Assembly: GCF_025457605.1 (NCBI RefSeq)
Contig: NZ_JAMZFY010000001.1
Location: 1,550,001 to 1,614,000 of the forward strand
DNA from: Haloarcula laminariae
Lineage (GTDB): Archaea > Halobacteriota > Halobacteria > Halobacteriales > Haloarculaceae
Length of the DNA stretch: 64,000 nucleotides
Direction of reading: 5' to 3'
A program made the translations under genes and the position numbers. The notes beneath the pieces were generated by a model that was given only the letters and a program-made list of their open reading frames with translations, did not search any database and was not told where the DNA came from. Below are positions 51,519 through 59,907 of the stretch, piece by piece (position 1 is the first letter of the stretch; each line of letters begins with the position of its first letter).

Positions 51519-51560
51519 TGGCACCGTTTTGGTGCCACTACCCCCCACCCCCACCCCCAC
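51519..51560. repeat. Hairpin followed by a cytosine-rich tract
   Basis: TGGCACC (51519-51525), loop GTTTT, GGTGCCA (51531-51537), then CCCCCCACCCCCACCCCCAC (51541-51560). The minus strand has three G runs of 5, 5 and 6 bases separated by single T bases, so a two-layer or intermolecular G-quadruplex is possible. No gene boundary explains it; it may mark an old recombination site. Confidence 0.6.
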
Positions 51561-51728
51561 TTTCCATACTTTTAACTGACCGGTAGTTACGAGTCCACTC
51601 TCCGTAACAGCCGTTCCCAAGCGGGAAACGCCGTCGGCCGCTCGTTTCAGTTGCTTAGCTCCGCACAGCCCCTGTGGCTCGCGGATACCGCTGTCGTCAC
51701 TCGTCGCTCACGTCCGTTAGTGACAGAG

Positions 51729-51750
51729 TGGAAGGGGCGGGATTCGAACC
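51729..51750 (-). repeat. Isolated tRNA 3'-end fragment
   Basis: TGGAAGGGGCGGGATTCGAACC on the plus strand, identical to bases 51846-51867. On the minus strand it reads GGTTCGAATCCCGCCCCTTCCA: T-loop, T-stem, acceptor strand and discriminator A of a tRNA. The bases upstream of it do not rebuild a cloverleaf, so it is a partial copy, 117 bases from the other copy. Confidence 0.65.
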
Positions 51751-51845
51751 GAGGCAAGACGGTCGGCCTCACGCCGTTCGGCCACTGCGATTTGCGTTTT
51801 CGAATCCCGGATACCATCGGCTCCTCACATCCGTTCGGAGCACGA

Positions 51846-51947
51846 TGGAAGGGGCGGGATTCGAACCACGCGGAGCCCTGCGAGGGAAACTACCAGGCCG
51901 TTTTCTGGCATTTGGCCGGCAGCGCTCTACCACTGAGCCACCCTTCC
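51846..51947 (-). pseudogene. tRNA-like element, probable pseudo-tRNA or unusual intron-containing tRNA
   Basis: Read on the minus strand, the 5' half is GGAAGGG with a good D-arm (GCTC-AGTGGTA-GAGC), and the 3' end is TTCGAATCCCGC-CCCTTCC-A; the acceptor stem pairs fully over seven bases. In between, CTGCC pairs with GGTAG around a 23-base loop instead of seven. A CCCT-CGC-AGGG stem follows, and the T-stem fits only if one T is bulged (GCG-T-GG). No anticodon can be read in a standard loop. It may be a decayed tRNA, or a real one with an intron I cannot resolve. Confidence 0.45.
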
Positions 51948-52074
51948 GAACGATACCCAGTAGGTCTGTCGGGAACAAATATGTGACGGGGGACTACACC
52001 GGCCGGCCACGTTCCCGGCACAGTTCGGCGCGCTCGGCAGTATGTATTTGTGGGTTCCGTTCGATTGTCATATC

Positions 52075-52395
52075 GTGAGATATACACGAATCAACTACGA
52101 GGACGTCGACCCAATCGGCGACGCGATACACTTCATGCGGGACCCGCTCGAATGTTCGAACCTCGGGGTCACCATCGTCGAGTGCGAGCCGGGCTGGACG
52201 GGGAAGGAACACAATCACGGCAGCAAAGGCCACGAGGAGGTGTACGTGCTCGTCGAAGGGGCGGCGACGGTCGATATAGACGGTGAGCCAGTCGAGCTAG
52301 AGGCGGGCGACGCGCTCAGAATCGATCCGGACGCGAGACGGCAGATACGGAACGGCGACCGGGAGAGCCTGTTCGTCCTCGTCGGCGCACCGTAA
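52075..52395 (+). CDS. Small cupin-domain protein
   Basis: 106 aa from the GTG at 52075 (VRYTRINYEDVDPIGDAIHF), which matches the usual N-terminus of haloarchaeal cupins. An in-frame ATG at 52042 adds 11 residues, but TATGTATTT at 52041-52049 looks like a TATA box for the later start. Cupin motif 1 is HNHGSKGHEEVYVLVEGAATV and motif 2 is DALRIDPDARRQIRNG. Metal-binding His/Glu are kept. Such one-domain cupins bind a small metabolite or metal; the role is unknown. Confidence 0.82.
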   Translation: MRYTRINYEDVDPIGDAIHFMRDPLECSNLGVTIVECEPGWTGKEHNHGSKGHEEVYVLVEGAATVDIDGEPVELEAGDALRIDPDARRQIRNGDRESLFVLVGAP

Positions 52396-52402
52396 GACGC
52401 GG

Positions 52403-54229
52403 TCAGTAGCTACGCTCTTTCGGCTCGTAGGTCTCCTCGTCGCCTTCGAGTTCGACCGGTTTGTAGTACAGCTCCGGCGTGCCGTCGTTCCAGGCCAGCA
52501 TCGTGTGTTTGATCCACTCGTCGTCCTTGCGCTCCTGGTGTTCCGCGCGCCAGTGGGCCCCGCGGAACTCCTCGCGGGCCAGCGCCCCGAGGGTGATGGC
52601 CTCGGCCACGTCGAGGATGTTGCGCGTCTCGATGGTGTGGATGAGGTCGGTGTTGTAGGTCCGCGAAGGGTCCGAGACGGCCACGTCCTCGTAGGCCTTC
52701 CGGGCCTCGCGGAGGTCCCGAAGCGCGTCCTCGAGGCTCTCTTTCTCCCGGAAGACGTTGACGTTCTCCGTCATCGTCTGCTGGACGTCCGCGCGGACGT
52801 TCGCGTGGTTGATGCCGTCGTCCTCCAGCAGCGTCTCGATTCGGGTGCGCTCGTTGTCAACCGCGTTCTCGATGACTGCGGTCGGCTCCACCGCGGCGCC
52901 GTCGGCGACGACGTCCTCGCTGCCGGCGTCGACAGCGCCCGGCTCGACCGGCGGCTGGACCGCGCCGTCCTCGCTCTTGGCGGAGGGGCCGGTGCCGATT
53001 TCGGCCGCTTTCATGTCCTTGCCGGCGGCGTGCCAGCCGGCGCGGGCGCCGAAGACGAGCAGTTCGGGGAGCGCGTTCCCGCCGAGGCGGTTCGCGCCGT
53101 GCAGCGAGACACACGCGGTCTCGCCGGCGGCGTAGAGCCCGTCGATGCAGGTCTCGCCATTCTCGTTGCACTCGATGCCGCCCATGGCGTAGTGCTGTCC
53201 GGGCTTGACCGGCATCGGTTCGTCGAGCCCGTCGACACCCTCGAAGTCCTCCGCGAGGTGGAGGATGTTCTCCAGCCGGTCGAGGATGCGCTCCTCGCCC
53301 AGGTGGCGCATGTCGAGGTCGACGTGCTCGTCATCGATGCCCCGGCCCTCGTTTATCTCGGTGAGTTCGGCCCGGGAGACCACGTCGCGGGAGGCGAGTT
53401 CGCCGTCGTTGTTCGCGTAGCCGTACTCGAACATGAACCGCTCTTCCTCCCCGTTGTAGAGGATGCCGCCCTCGCCGCGGACACCCTCGGAGATGAGTAC
53501 CCCCGTCGACGGGAGCGTCGTCGGGTGGAACTGAATCATCTCCATGTCCTCCATCGGGACGCCGGCGCGGTAGGCCATCGCACAGCCGTCGCCGGTGTTG
53601 GCGACGGCGTTGGTCGTGTGGTCGAAGGCCTGCCCGAGGCCACCAGTGGCGAGGATGACGCCGTTGTTGGCCTTGAACCCGTGAATCTCGCCGGACTTGA
53701 TGTCGTAGGCGACACAGCCGTGACACTCGCGGTCCTCGGGGTTCTCGTGGTCCGTCACCGCGAGGTTGGTGACGTACCACTCGTCGTACACCTCGATGCC
53801 GCGCTTGACCGCCTGCTCGTACATCGTGTGGAGCAGGTGGTGACCGGTCTCGGCGCCGGCGTAGGTGGTCCGCGGGAACGACATCCCGCCGAAGGGTCGC
53901 TGTGAGACGCGGCCGTCGTCCTCACGGGAGAAGGGCATCCCCCAGTGTTCTATCTGGATGACCTCCTCGGGCGCGGACTTCGCGAACGTGTCGACGGCCG
54001 GCGCGTCGGCCAGGTAGTCCGCGCCCTTGATGGTGTCGTACGCGTGGAGGTCCCAGGAGTCGCCCTCCTGAAGCGCGGCGTTGATACCGCCTTCGGCTGC
54101 GCCCGTGTGGCTTCGAACCGGATGCAGTTTGGTCACGAGGGCCACGTCGGCGCCCTCCTCGTCCGCTGCGATAGCCGCTCTGAGGCCGGCGCCGCCCGCG
54201 CCGACCACGATGACGTCGTGTTCGTACAT
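52403..54229 (-). CDS. sdhA: Succinate dehydrogenase flavoprotein subunit
   Basis: 608 aa. Oxidises succinate to fumarate in the TCA cycle. N-terminal FAD fold VIVVGAGGAGLRAAIAADEEG; the covalent-FAD histidine lies in KLHPVRSHTGAAEGG. Catalytic region: MIQFHPTTLPSTGVL, SEGVRGEGGIL, and YAMGGIECNENGETCIDGLYAAGE, then HGANRLGGNALPE. The C-terminal cap has RTYNTDLIHTIETRN. It is the last gene of the sdhCDBA operon, 33 bases after sdhB. Convergent with the cupin gene. Confidence 0.96.
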   Translation of the reverse strand: MYEHDVIVVGAGGAGLRAAIAADEEGADVALVTKLHPVRSHTGAAEGGINAALQEGDSWDLHAYDTIKGADYLADAPAVDTFAKSAPEEVIQIEHWGMPFSREDDGRVSQRPFGGMSFPRTTYAGAETGHHLLHTMYEQAVKRGIEVYDEWYVTNLAVTDHENPEDRECHGCVAYDIKSGEIHGFKANNGVILATGGLGQAFDHTTNAVANTGDGCAMAYRAGVPMEDMEMIQFHPTTLPSTGVLISEGVRGEGGILYNGEEERFMFEYGYANNDGELASRDVVSRAELTEINEGRGIDDEHVDLDMRHLGEERILDRLENILHLAEDFEGVDGLDEPMPVKPGQHYAMGGIECNENGETCIDGLYAAGETACVSLHGANRLGGNALPELLVFGARAGWHAAGKDMKAAEIGTGPSAKSEDGAVQPPVEPGAVDAGSEDVVADGAAVEPTAVIENAVDNERTRIETLLEDDGINHANVRADVQQTMTENVNVFREKESLEDALRDLREARKAYEDVAVSDPSRTYNTDLIHTIETRNILDVAEAITLGALAREEFRGAHWRAEHQERKDDEWIKHTMLAWNDGTPELYYKPVELEGDEETYEPKERSY

Positions 54230-54262
54230 TGTGTGGTAAAGGTTCTCTGGGGGTCTTTAGGA

Positions 54263-55144
54263 CTACCAGAACTTCAGGTTGTTCTTGACTGCCTCGCGTT
54301 TCAGCTCCTGGATGTGCTCGGTCAGCGGGATGTCCTTCGGGCACACCTCGGTACAGGAGAACTGGGTCTGGCACCGCCAGACGCCGTGTTCCTGCTCGAT
54401 GATACGCAGGCGCTCCTGCTTGCGGTTCTCGCCCTCGCGTTCGTCCATGGCGAAGCGGTAGGCCTTGTTGATGGCCGCGGGGCCGAGATACTCGTTGTCG
54501 CCGGCGGCGATGTTACAGCTGGACATGCAGGCGCCACACCAGATACACCGCGTGGACATCTTCACCTTCTCGCGGTTCTCTCGGGTCTGGCGCTGCTCTT
54601 CGAGGCCGTCCTCGGGGAGCTCGTCGGCGTCGAAGTACGGCTCGACGGCGTGCATCTGGTCGTAGAAGTGCTCCATGTCCACGACGAGGTCCTTGACGAC
54701 CTCCTGGTGGGGGAGCGGTTCGATGCGGACCGGCGATTCGAGGTCGGCCATCTGTGTCTTACAGCCCAGGCGCTGACGCCCGTTGACGAAGAGGGCGTCA
54801 GAGCCGCAGACGGCCTGCCGACAGGAGTGTCGGAAGGTCAGCGACGAGTCGTACTTGTCCCGGGCGTAGATTAGGGCGTCCAACACGGTCATCCCCTTGT
54901 GGAACGGGACCTGGAAGTCGTCGAACCGGGGCTCCTGCTTGCCCTCGACCTCCGGGTCGTATCGGAACACCTTGAGGAGGATGGTCTCCTCGTCGTCCAG
55001 ACTCGCTTCCTCGGCCTCTCGCTGGGCCTCCCGCTCGGCCTCGCGTTCGCGCTTCTCGGCGCGGCGGCGCTCGCCCGGCGACTCGACCGCCTGGTTTTCG
55101 GCCTGTTCCTCGGTTTCGCTCTCCTGTTGTTCTATTGTACTCAT
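54263..55144 (-). CDS. sdhB: Succinate dehydrogenase iron-sulfur subunit
   Basis: 293 aa. Carries three Fe-S clusters between SdhA and the quinone site. The [2Fe-2S] cysteines are in FRHSCRQAVCGSDALFVNG with CKTQM; the cubane ones are in RCIWCGACMSSCNIAAG and QFSCTEVCPKDIPLTEHI. About 45 N-terminal residues are highly charged (EKREREAEREAQREAEEAS) and precede the conserved part. The start shares one base with the sdhD stop. A longer in-frame extension to 55321 lies inside sdhD and is rejected. Confidence 0.95.
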   Translation of the reverse strand: MSTIEQQESETEEQAENQAVESPGERRRAEKREREAEREAQREAEEASLDDEETILLKVFRYDPEVEGKQEPRFDDFQVPFHKGMTVLDALIYARDKYDSSLTFRHSCRQAVCGSDALFVNGRQRLGCKTQMADLESPVRIEPLPHQEVVKDLVVDMEHFYDQMHAVEPYFDADELPEDGLEEQRQTRENREKVKMSTRCIWCGACMSSCNIAAGDNEYLGPAAINKAYRFAMDEREGENRKQERLRIIEQEHGVWRCQTQFSCTEVCPKDIPLTEHIQELKREAVKNNLKFW

Positions 55145-55509
55145 TATAGGAACCCGTTCATGGCGAGTGCGACTCGCGTCCCCTGTGCGACGAGCAGCAG
55201 CCCCGCGACGATCAGCACCCACTTGACTGCGCTCTTCTGCGTGCCTTCGATACCCTGGTTCACGAGGGCGTTGTAGACCCCGTTGACGCCGTGGAACGTC
55301 GCGGTCACCAGGAACAGCCACATCGTCGCGAAGTAGCCCACCTGGCTCATCCGCGCCTGCGTGCCTGCGAAGGTGATGTCAGCCGCGTGGTTTGCGAAGT
55401 GCAGCAGCAGGAAGTGGAAGGCCAACACACCGATGAGGAAGACGGCCGTCAGCCGCTGGAGGAGCCAGCGTCGACCGCCCCGCTCGAAGGAGGAGTAGTG
55501 TTCGGCCAT
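55144..55509 (-). CDS. sdhD: Succinate dehydrogenase membrane anchor subunit D
   Basis: 121 aa. Three membrane helices: LTAVFLIGVLAFHFLLLHF, VGYFATMWLFLVTATFHGVNG and WVLIVAGLLLVAQGTRVAL. Histidines in HFANHA and ATFHGVNG are candidates for haem b or quinone binding. Starts [20 protein letters not shown], which is typical. It shares one base with sdhB downstream and one with sdhC upstream, so all are one transcript. Confidence 0.93.
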   Translation of the reverse strand: MAEHYSSFERGGRRWLLQRLTAVFLIGVLAFHFLLLHFANHAADITFAGTQARMSQVGYFATMWLFLVTATFHGVNGVYNALVNQGIEGTQKSAVKWVLIVAGLLLVAQGTRVALAMNGFL

Positions 55510-55904
55510 TAGACCAACGGCCCCCCGAGGAACGTCGGAATGCTCGCGACGGTGATAGCGCCCGTCAGCACCATCGACGCGTAGAAGCTCTTGTCCTGTG
55601 CCTCAAGTCCGACCCCGAGGTCGACCATCAGCAGCCGGACGCCGTTCAGGATGTGGAAGACGGCGACGGCCAGCAGGCCGACTTCGAGGAACCGGACGAC
55701 GAGTAGGGCTTCGAGGCCCTGCAGCGTGTTTGTGTACATGTCGGCACCCCCAAGCGAGGTACTCAGGACGGCGATGTGGGTGAACAGGTACCCCACGAGC
55801 ACCCAGCCGGTGAACTTGTGGAAAATCCAGGCCCACATCCCGGCCGAGAACTCCCGCCACCGACCGAAGTCCTCGACGGAGCCACGGTTGTAAGACTGAC
55901 TCAT
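55509..55904 (-). CDS. sdhC: Succinate dehydrogenase cytochrome b subunit C
   Basis: 131 aa. [26 protein letters not shown] leads to three helices with conserved histidines in [21 protein letters not shown] and [16 protein letters not shown], which can bind haem b. It anchors SdhAB and passes electrons to menaquinone. It is the first gene of the operon; the promoter should lie in the 117-base gap upstream, where TAGTAGTTACTACC-like sequence (around 55930) is AT-rich. Confidence 0.93.
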   Translation of the reverse strand: MSQSYNRGSVEDFGRWREFSAGMWAWIFHKFTGWVLVGYLFTHIAVLSTSLGGADMYTNTLQGLEALLVVRFLEVGLLAVAVFHILNGVRLLMVDLGVGLEAQDKSFYASMVLTGAITVASIPTFLGGPLV

Positions 55905-56021
55905 ACAGGGGGGTTAGTCCGGGGACAGATAGTAGTTACTACCGCAACCGTGCTTCGCCGGAATCCGGCGTCGGCGCTCCCCCCTGGGCCAGACACGCCG
56001 GCCCCGAAACCGGTCGTCCAC

Positions 56022-57068
56022 TCAGCCGCCCGGAGGGGTGCCCGGGGTGGCGTTCCACACCGGCGTTTCGCGGCTCCGTTCGAACGCTCGCAGCGTCCGC
56101 TCGTCGAGATGAACCAGGTGACACAACGGGTTGCCGGGGTAGACCAGCGGGTTCTCCAGCACGCCCACGAGCAGTCCGGTAAAGGGCGCCGTGACGGTCG
56201 TACTGTCGGTCTTGAACGGGTTCGCGATAGTGCAGATGGTCTCGTCCTCGTAGACGAGGCCGCCACGCTCGTGGTGCATGTCGACGAGGCCGCCGACGTC
56301 GGCTCGAATCCAGGTCTTCTCCTCCGAGTCCTCGATGACGGTCCGCCAGCCCGGCCAGCGGACGACCTCGGTGTCGAGCATCCCGAACTCCGCCAGCACC
56401 GACCGGACGCTGTCCAGCGCGCTGTCGATGAGCGGCCGCTGGAACCGGTGGGCCTCCCCCATCTCGATGGTGATGGTCGGGGTCGCCTGGGCGCTCGCCT
56501 CCCGACGGAGCGAGCCGCTTGGCCCCTCCGAGGAGATGATGACGTTCGACGCGAAGGCGTTCGCGACCCGGGCGACGGCCTCGTCGTCCATGTCGGCCCG
56601 GACGTGTAGCGTGTTGGTTCGGCCACGCGTCGACGTGTGGAAGTCAAGCCCGAAGTCACACGGGTCGACGAAGTTCCGGAAGAGCCGGTAGGCCATCCGC
56701 TTGGCGCTCGTCGACTCCGGGTGGCCCGGGAACGACCGGTTGAGGTCGCGGTCGTAGATGGGGAGATACCGCTCCTGTGCGAGGAAGGCGGGCACGTTCA
56801 ACACGGGGAGACAGACGAGCGTGCCCGCGAGCCCCTCCAGGTCCCACTCGTGGGCGACCTCGCGGACGACCTCGATGCCGTTGAGCTCGTCGCCGTGGGC
56901 CGCCGCCGAGAGAAAGCCCGTCGGTCCGGGCCGTTCCCCGTTGATGATGGTCACGGGCATCCGCACGGGGTCACCGAGATACGTCTCGCTGACAGTGTAC
57001 CGGACGTTCTGCGTCTCGCCCGGGTCGACACGGCCCCCGTCGTAGGTGAACGGCTCCGCCTCGTCCAT
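56022..57068 (-). CDS. Succinylglutamate desuccinylase/aspartoacylase-family hydrolase
   Basis: 348 aa, zinc carboxypeptidase fold. Zinc/catalytic motifs: SAAAHGDELNGIEVVREV, YDRDLNRSFPGHPEST, DFHTSTRGRTNTLHVR and a Glu near TPTITIEMGEAHRF. Removes an acyl group from an amino acid or acyl-peptide. The C-terminal ~110 residues contain a beta-barrel (TAPFTGLLVGVLENPLVYPG). The start at 57068 (MDEAEPFTYDG) is preferred; the upstream in-frame extension overlaps the promoter of the divergent gene. Divergent by 86 bases from the RimK-retropepsin gene, a pairing that recurs in genomes and suggests a shared pathway. Confidence 0.84.
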   Translation of the reverse strand: MDEAEPFTYDGGRVDPGETQNVRYTVSETYLGDPVRMPVTIINGERPGPTGFLSAAAHGDELNGIEVVREVAHEWDLEGLAGTLVCLPVLNVPAFLAQERYLPIYDRDLNRSFPGHPESTSAKRMAYRLFRNFVDPCDFGLDFHTSTRGRTNTLHVRADMDDEAVARVANAFASNVIISSEGPSGSLRREASAQATPTITIEMGEAHRFQRPLIDSALDSVRSVLAEFGMLDTEVVRWPGWRTVIEDSEEKTWIRADVGGLVDMHHERGGLVYEDETICTIANPFKTDSTTVTAPFTGLLVGVLENPLVYPGNPLCHLVHLDERTLRAFERSRETPVWNATPGTPPGG

Positions 57069-57154
57069 GAAGCTACAACAGTGACACACGACATATAAAC
57101 CTCCGGACGGCGGACCCGCCAGACCTTTCCTGTCAACGCCGGAACTAGCGGGCA

Positions 57155-58486
57155 ATGACGGAGGATATCACCGTCGGTGTGTTGAGTCTCCATTCGAGCA
57201 AGGAGACGAAGGCGATTCTCAACGCCGTCGACGAGCTGGGCTACGACACGGCGTGGCTCCGCGAGGAGAACACGACCGTGCGGGCTACCGATGGACGCAT
57301 GACGCTGGAACCGGACGTGGACGTCATCGCCAACCGACTGTTGCTCTCGAACGACGAACATCCGATGGAGGGGGTCGGGCTGGCGCTGACGCTCAACAAC
57401 CTGGTGCCGATGCTCAACGAGCCGTTGGCGGCGACGACGGCGCTGCACAAGTTCGCGAGCGCCGCCGCCCTGGCGGAGGCCGGCGTCCCCATCCCCGACG
57501 CCGTCCTCGCGCTCTCGAACGAGCGGCTCAACGCCGAGCGGGCGAAGTTCGGCGAGCGGGCGGTGTACAAGACCGCCATCGGCACCCACGGCGGCGGCAC
57601 GTGGATGGTCGAACTCGACGACCCGGTCAACGCGCAGGTCGGCGACCGTCACGCCTTCCTCCAGGAGTATCTCGACCACGACGAGACGCGCCACCACGAC
57701 CTCCGGGTGTACGTCGTCGGCGACCGCATCGTCGGGGCGATGAACCGGTACGCGCCGGAGGGGGAGTGGCGGACTAACGTCGCGCTGGGCGGCGAGGTCG
57801 AGGACATGACCGGCCGGCTCCCCGAGACGGTCAGTCAACTGGCGCTCGAATCGGTCGACGCCATCGGGCTCGACTACGCCGGCGTCGATATCGTCCAGGG
57901 CGAGGACGGCTACTACGTCCTGGAGGTCAATCCGACGGCCGGCTTTCGGGGGCTGTTCGCGGCCAGCGGTATCTCCCCCGCGCCCTACATCGCCCGGCGT
58001 GCCATCGAGCGGGCCGGCGGCGCCGTCCCCGACGGCGAGGTCGAGCGCCTCGCCGACCGACTCGACGACTCCCGGCCGGCCGCGATGCCCCCCAAACCCA
58101 CGGAGAAACGCGCCGAAAACGTCGTCGTCGGCTACATCGAGGAGGTCGTCGTCTCCGGGACCCGGGGCAACAAGAGCGTCCTCGCCAAGTCCGACACCGG
58201 CGCGACCCGCACCAGCATCGACGCCGAACTCGCCGCCGAAATCGGGACCGGACCCATCCTCGACATCGTGAAGATAAAGTCGGGCAGCCTCAAGTCGGGC
58301 CGCTCGCGGCCGGTCGTCGACGTGGTGGTCGGGCTGGGCGGCACCCAGCACACCGTCCCCGCCAGCGTCGAGGACCGCTCCCACATGGACTACCCGGTCC
58401 TGCTGGGCCGTGACATCCTCAAGAACTATCAGGTCGACGTCAACCACCGCGCCGACGCCGACCACGAGGTCGACACCGAGGAGTAG
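57155..58486 (+). CDS. RimK-type ATP-grasp ligase fused to a retropepsin-like domain (RimB-like)
   Basis: 443 aa. The N-terminal ~300 residues are a RimK-type ATP-grasp ligase: LHKFASAAALAEAGVP, GTHGGGTWMVELD, the metal motif VLEVNPTAGFRG. It should form an amide bond between an amino acid and a peptide or small acid. The C-terminal ~130 residues (from about 318, VVVGYIEEVVVSG) form a retropepsin-like fold with the aspartyl motif SDTGATRTSI (D347-T348-G349), as in the RimB/COG4067 group. Both are in one chain here. The divergent gene encodes a desuccinylase-like hydrolase. The substrate is unknown. Confidence 0.85.
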   Translation: MTEDITVGVLSLHSSKETKAILNAVDELGYDTAWLREENTTVRATDGRMTLEPDVDVIANRLLLSNDEHPMEGVGLALTLNNLVPMLNEPLAATTALHKFASAAALAEAGVPIPDAVLALSNERLNAERAKFGERAVYKTAIGTHGGGTWMVELDDPVNAQVGDRHAFLQEYLDHDETRHHDLRVYVVGDRIVGAMNRYAPEGEWRTNVALGGEVEDMTGRLPETVSQLALESVDAIGLDYAGVDIVQGEDGYYVLEVNPTAGFRGLFAASGISPAPYIARRAIERAGGAVPDGEVERLADRLDDSRPAAMPPKPTEKRAENVVVGYIEEVVVSGTRGNKSVLAKSDTGATRTSIDAELAAEIGTGPILDIVKIKSGSLKSGRSRPVVDVVVGLGGTQHTVPASVEDRSHMDYPVLLGRDILKNYQVDVNHRADADHEVDTEE

Positions 58487-58503
58487 CGCCGGGGGCGACC
58501 CCC

Positions 58504-59118
58504 TCAGTCGCCGTCGGTCACTTCCGCCACGCTCCCCGCGATGTCCTCCTCGGCCCGCCAGAGATACAGCGTCGCGTAGCTCCGGTAGGGCGCCCACCGA
58601 CGGGCGTACTCGCTCATCTCCGAGCGGCTGTACCCCTCGCCGACGACGTTCGAGAAGCCCTTGCGGACGCCCAAATCACCGACGGGGAAGACGTCCTCGC
58701 GGCCCAGCGAGAACAGCAGTTGCATGTTCGCGGTCCACTCGCCGACGCCGGTGATGGCCGTAAGCTCCGCGCGGACGGCGTCGTCGCTCATCTCCGCGAA
58801 GTAGTCGAGCGAGTAGCCCCGCTCCTGGAAGGCCGCTGCCACCTCGTTGACATAGCGGGTCTTCTGCCGGGAGAGGCCCGCGTCCCGCAACACGGCGTCG
58901 TCGGCCGCCAGGACGGCCGCCGGCGTCATCTCGACGGCGTCGAACAGGCGGTCACGGGTGGCCGCGGCCGACGCCATTGACACCTGCTGGCGGCAGATGG
59001 AGACGACCAGCCGCCGGAAGAGGTCGTCGGCGGGGTCGAGCGTGAGCTCGCCGTGTCGGGCGACGAGGGGGCCGATGTCGGAGTCGGCGGCCAGACGCTC
59101 GTGGGGGGTGTCCGTCAT
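58504..59118 (-). CDS. DNA-3-methyladenine glycosylase (AlkA-like HhH-GPD)
   Basis: 204 aa. Excises alkylated bases for base-excision repair. An HhH-GPD region is visible: FRRLVVSICRQQVSMASAAATRDRLFDAV, LRDAGLSRQKTRYVNEVAAAF and the hairpin plus catalytic Asp region ELTAITGVGEWTANMQLLFSLGREDVFPVGDLGVR. The Asp in FPVGDLGVR is the expected catalytic acid. The length is short for AlkA, so it lacks the N-terminal TBP-like domain. Convergent with the RimK gene; 17 bases lie between the ends. Confidence 0.87.
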   Translation of the reverse strand: MTDTPHERLAADSDIGPLVARHGELTLDPADDLFRRLVVSICRQQVSMASAAATRDRLFDAVEMTPAAVLAADDAVLRDAGLSRQKTRYVNEVAAAFQERGYSLDYFAEMSDDAVRAELTAITGVGEWTANMQLLFSLGREDVFPVGDLGVRKGFSNVVGEGYSRSEMSEYARRWAPYRSYATLYLWRAEEDIAGSVAEVTDGD

Positions 59119-59134
59119 TGCCCTGCAGTAGCCC

Positions 59135-59719
59135 TCACTGTGTGCCGGCCCCGCCCGTACAGCCGTCGTCTGCCACTACGGGTCGACGGTTCTCGGACTC
59201 ACCGTCTCGCTCGTCGATGGGGTGTGCCGGGTTGCCGACCACGGTCGTCTCCGGGGGCACGTCGTCGACGACGACGGCGCCCGCGCCGACGGTCGCGTTC
59301 TCGCCGATGGTGACCGGACCGACGAGCGTGGCGTTGGCGCCGATGGTGACGCCGTCTTCGAGCGTCGGGTGACGCTTCTCACGGCGCATGGACTTCCCGC
59401 CGAGGGTCACGCCGTGGTACAGCAACACGTCGTCGCCGATGACGGACGTCTCGCCGACGACGGTGGCCATCCCGTGGTCGATGAAGAGCCGGTCGCCGAC
59501 GTCCGCGCCGGGGTGGATCTCGACGCCGGTGAGAACGCGGCCGACATGTGAGACGAGCCGTGCGGCGAAGTCGCGGTTTCGCGCCCACAGCGCGTGGGCG
59601 AGGCGGTACAGCCAGACGGCGTGGAGGCCGGGGTACGTGAGGACGACGGCCGCGACGCTGGTCGCCGCAGGGTCCTTGGCCAGCGCCGTGCGAACGTCGT
59701 CTCTGAGTGTTTCGAACAT
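59135..59719 (-). CDS. cysE: Serine O-acetyltransferase
   Basis: 194 aa. Acetylates serine with acetyl-CoA for cysteine synthesis. Starts MFETLRDDVRTALAKDPAA, followed by a helical domain with LYRLAHALWARN and a left-handed beta-helix: TGVEIHPGADVGDRLFIDHGMATVVGET with HGVTLGG, and catalytic His in DHGM and YHGV. Ends in an acidic tail. An upstream frame to 59779 lacks family features, so I start at 59719. Lies 16 bases before the DNA glycosylase on the same strand; cotranscription is likely but not functional. Confidence 0.92.
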   Translation of the reverse strand: MFETLRDDVRTALAKDPAATSVAAVVLTYPGLHAVWLYRLAHALWARNRDFAARLVSHVGRVLTGVEIHPGADVGDRLFIDHGMATVVGETSVIGDDVLLYHGVTLGGKSMRREKRHPTLEDGVTIGANATLVGPVTIGENATVGAGAVVVDDVPPETTVVGNPAHPIDERDGESENRRPVVADDGCTGGAGTQ

Positions 59720-59907
59720 CGTGGAGTCGGTGGGGGCAATCGACAGCGGTGCTATCGGCGGAGAACAGCGGCCCGACAACAGCGACGCGACTCAGCGCGG
59801 CGCCGTTGGCTGTCGATTCGAGCGGGCGAGAGATGCCACCCACCGGTCATACGGGAAAATCACTGCCGGACGGGCTTAAATACAGCGGGACCGAGCCAAT
59901 CCGGGGG

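Larger units (their letters stand above)
51353..52074. other. Gene-poor region with tRNA remnants and repeats
   Basis: About 720 bases between tRNA-Leu and the cupin gene without a protein gene I can support. It contains a seven-base hairpin, a C-tract, two copies of a tRNA 3' end (one as part of a full-length tRNA-like element) and AT-rich patches. Repeated tRNA 3' ends beside a true tRNA are a hallmark of integration hot spots, but no integrase or other mobile gene is here. Confidence 0.6.

Noticed and set aside
51353-52074. CRISPR array or insertion sequence in the gene-poor region
   Set aside because: There are only two copies of a tRNA-derived unit, no regular spacers, no terminal inverted repeats and no transposase frame.
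59135-59779. Earlier start for cysE at 59779
   Set aside because: The additional 20 residues lack family similarity; MFETLRDDVR at 59719 is the usual N-terminus.
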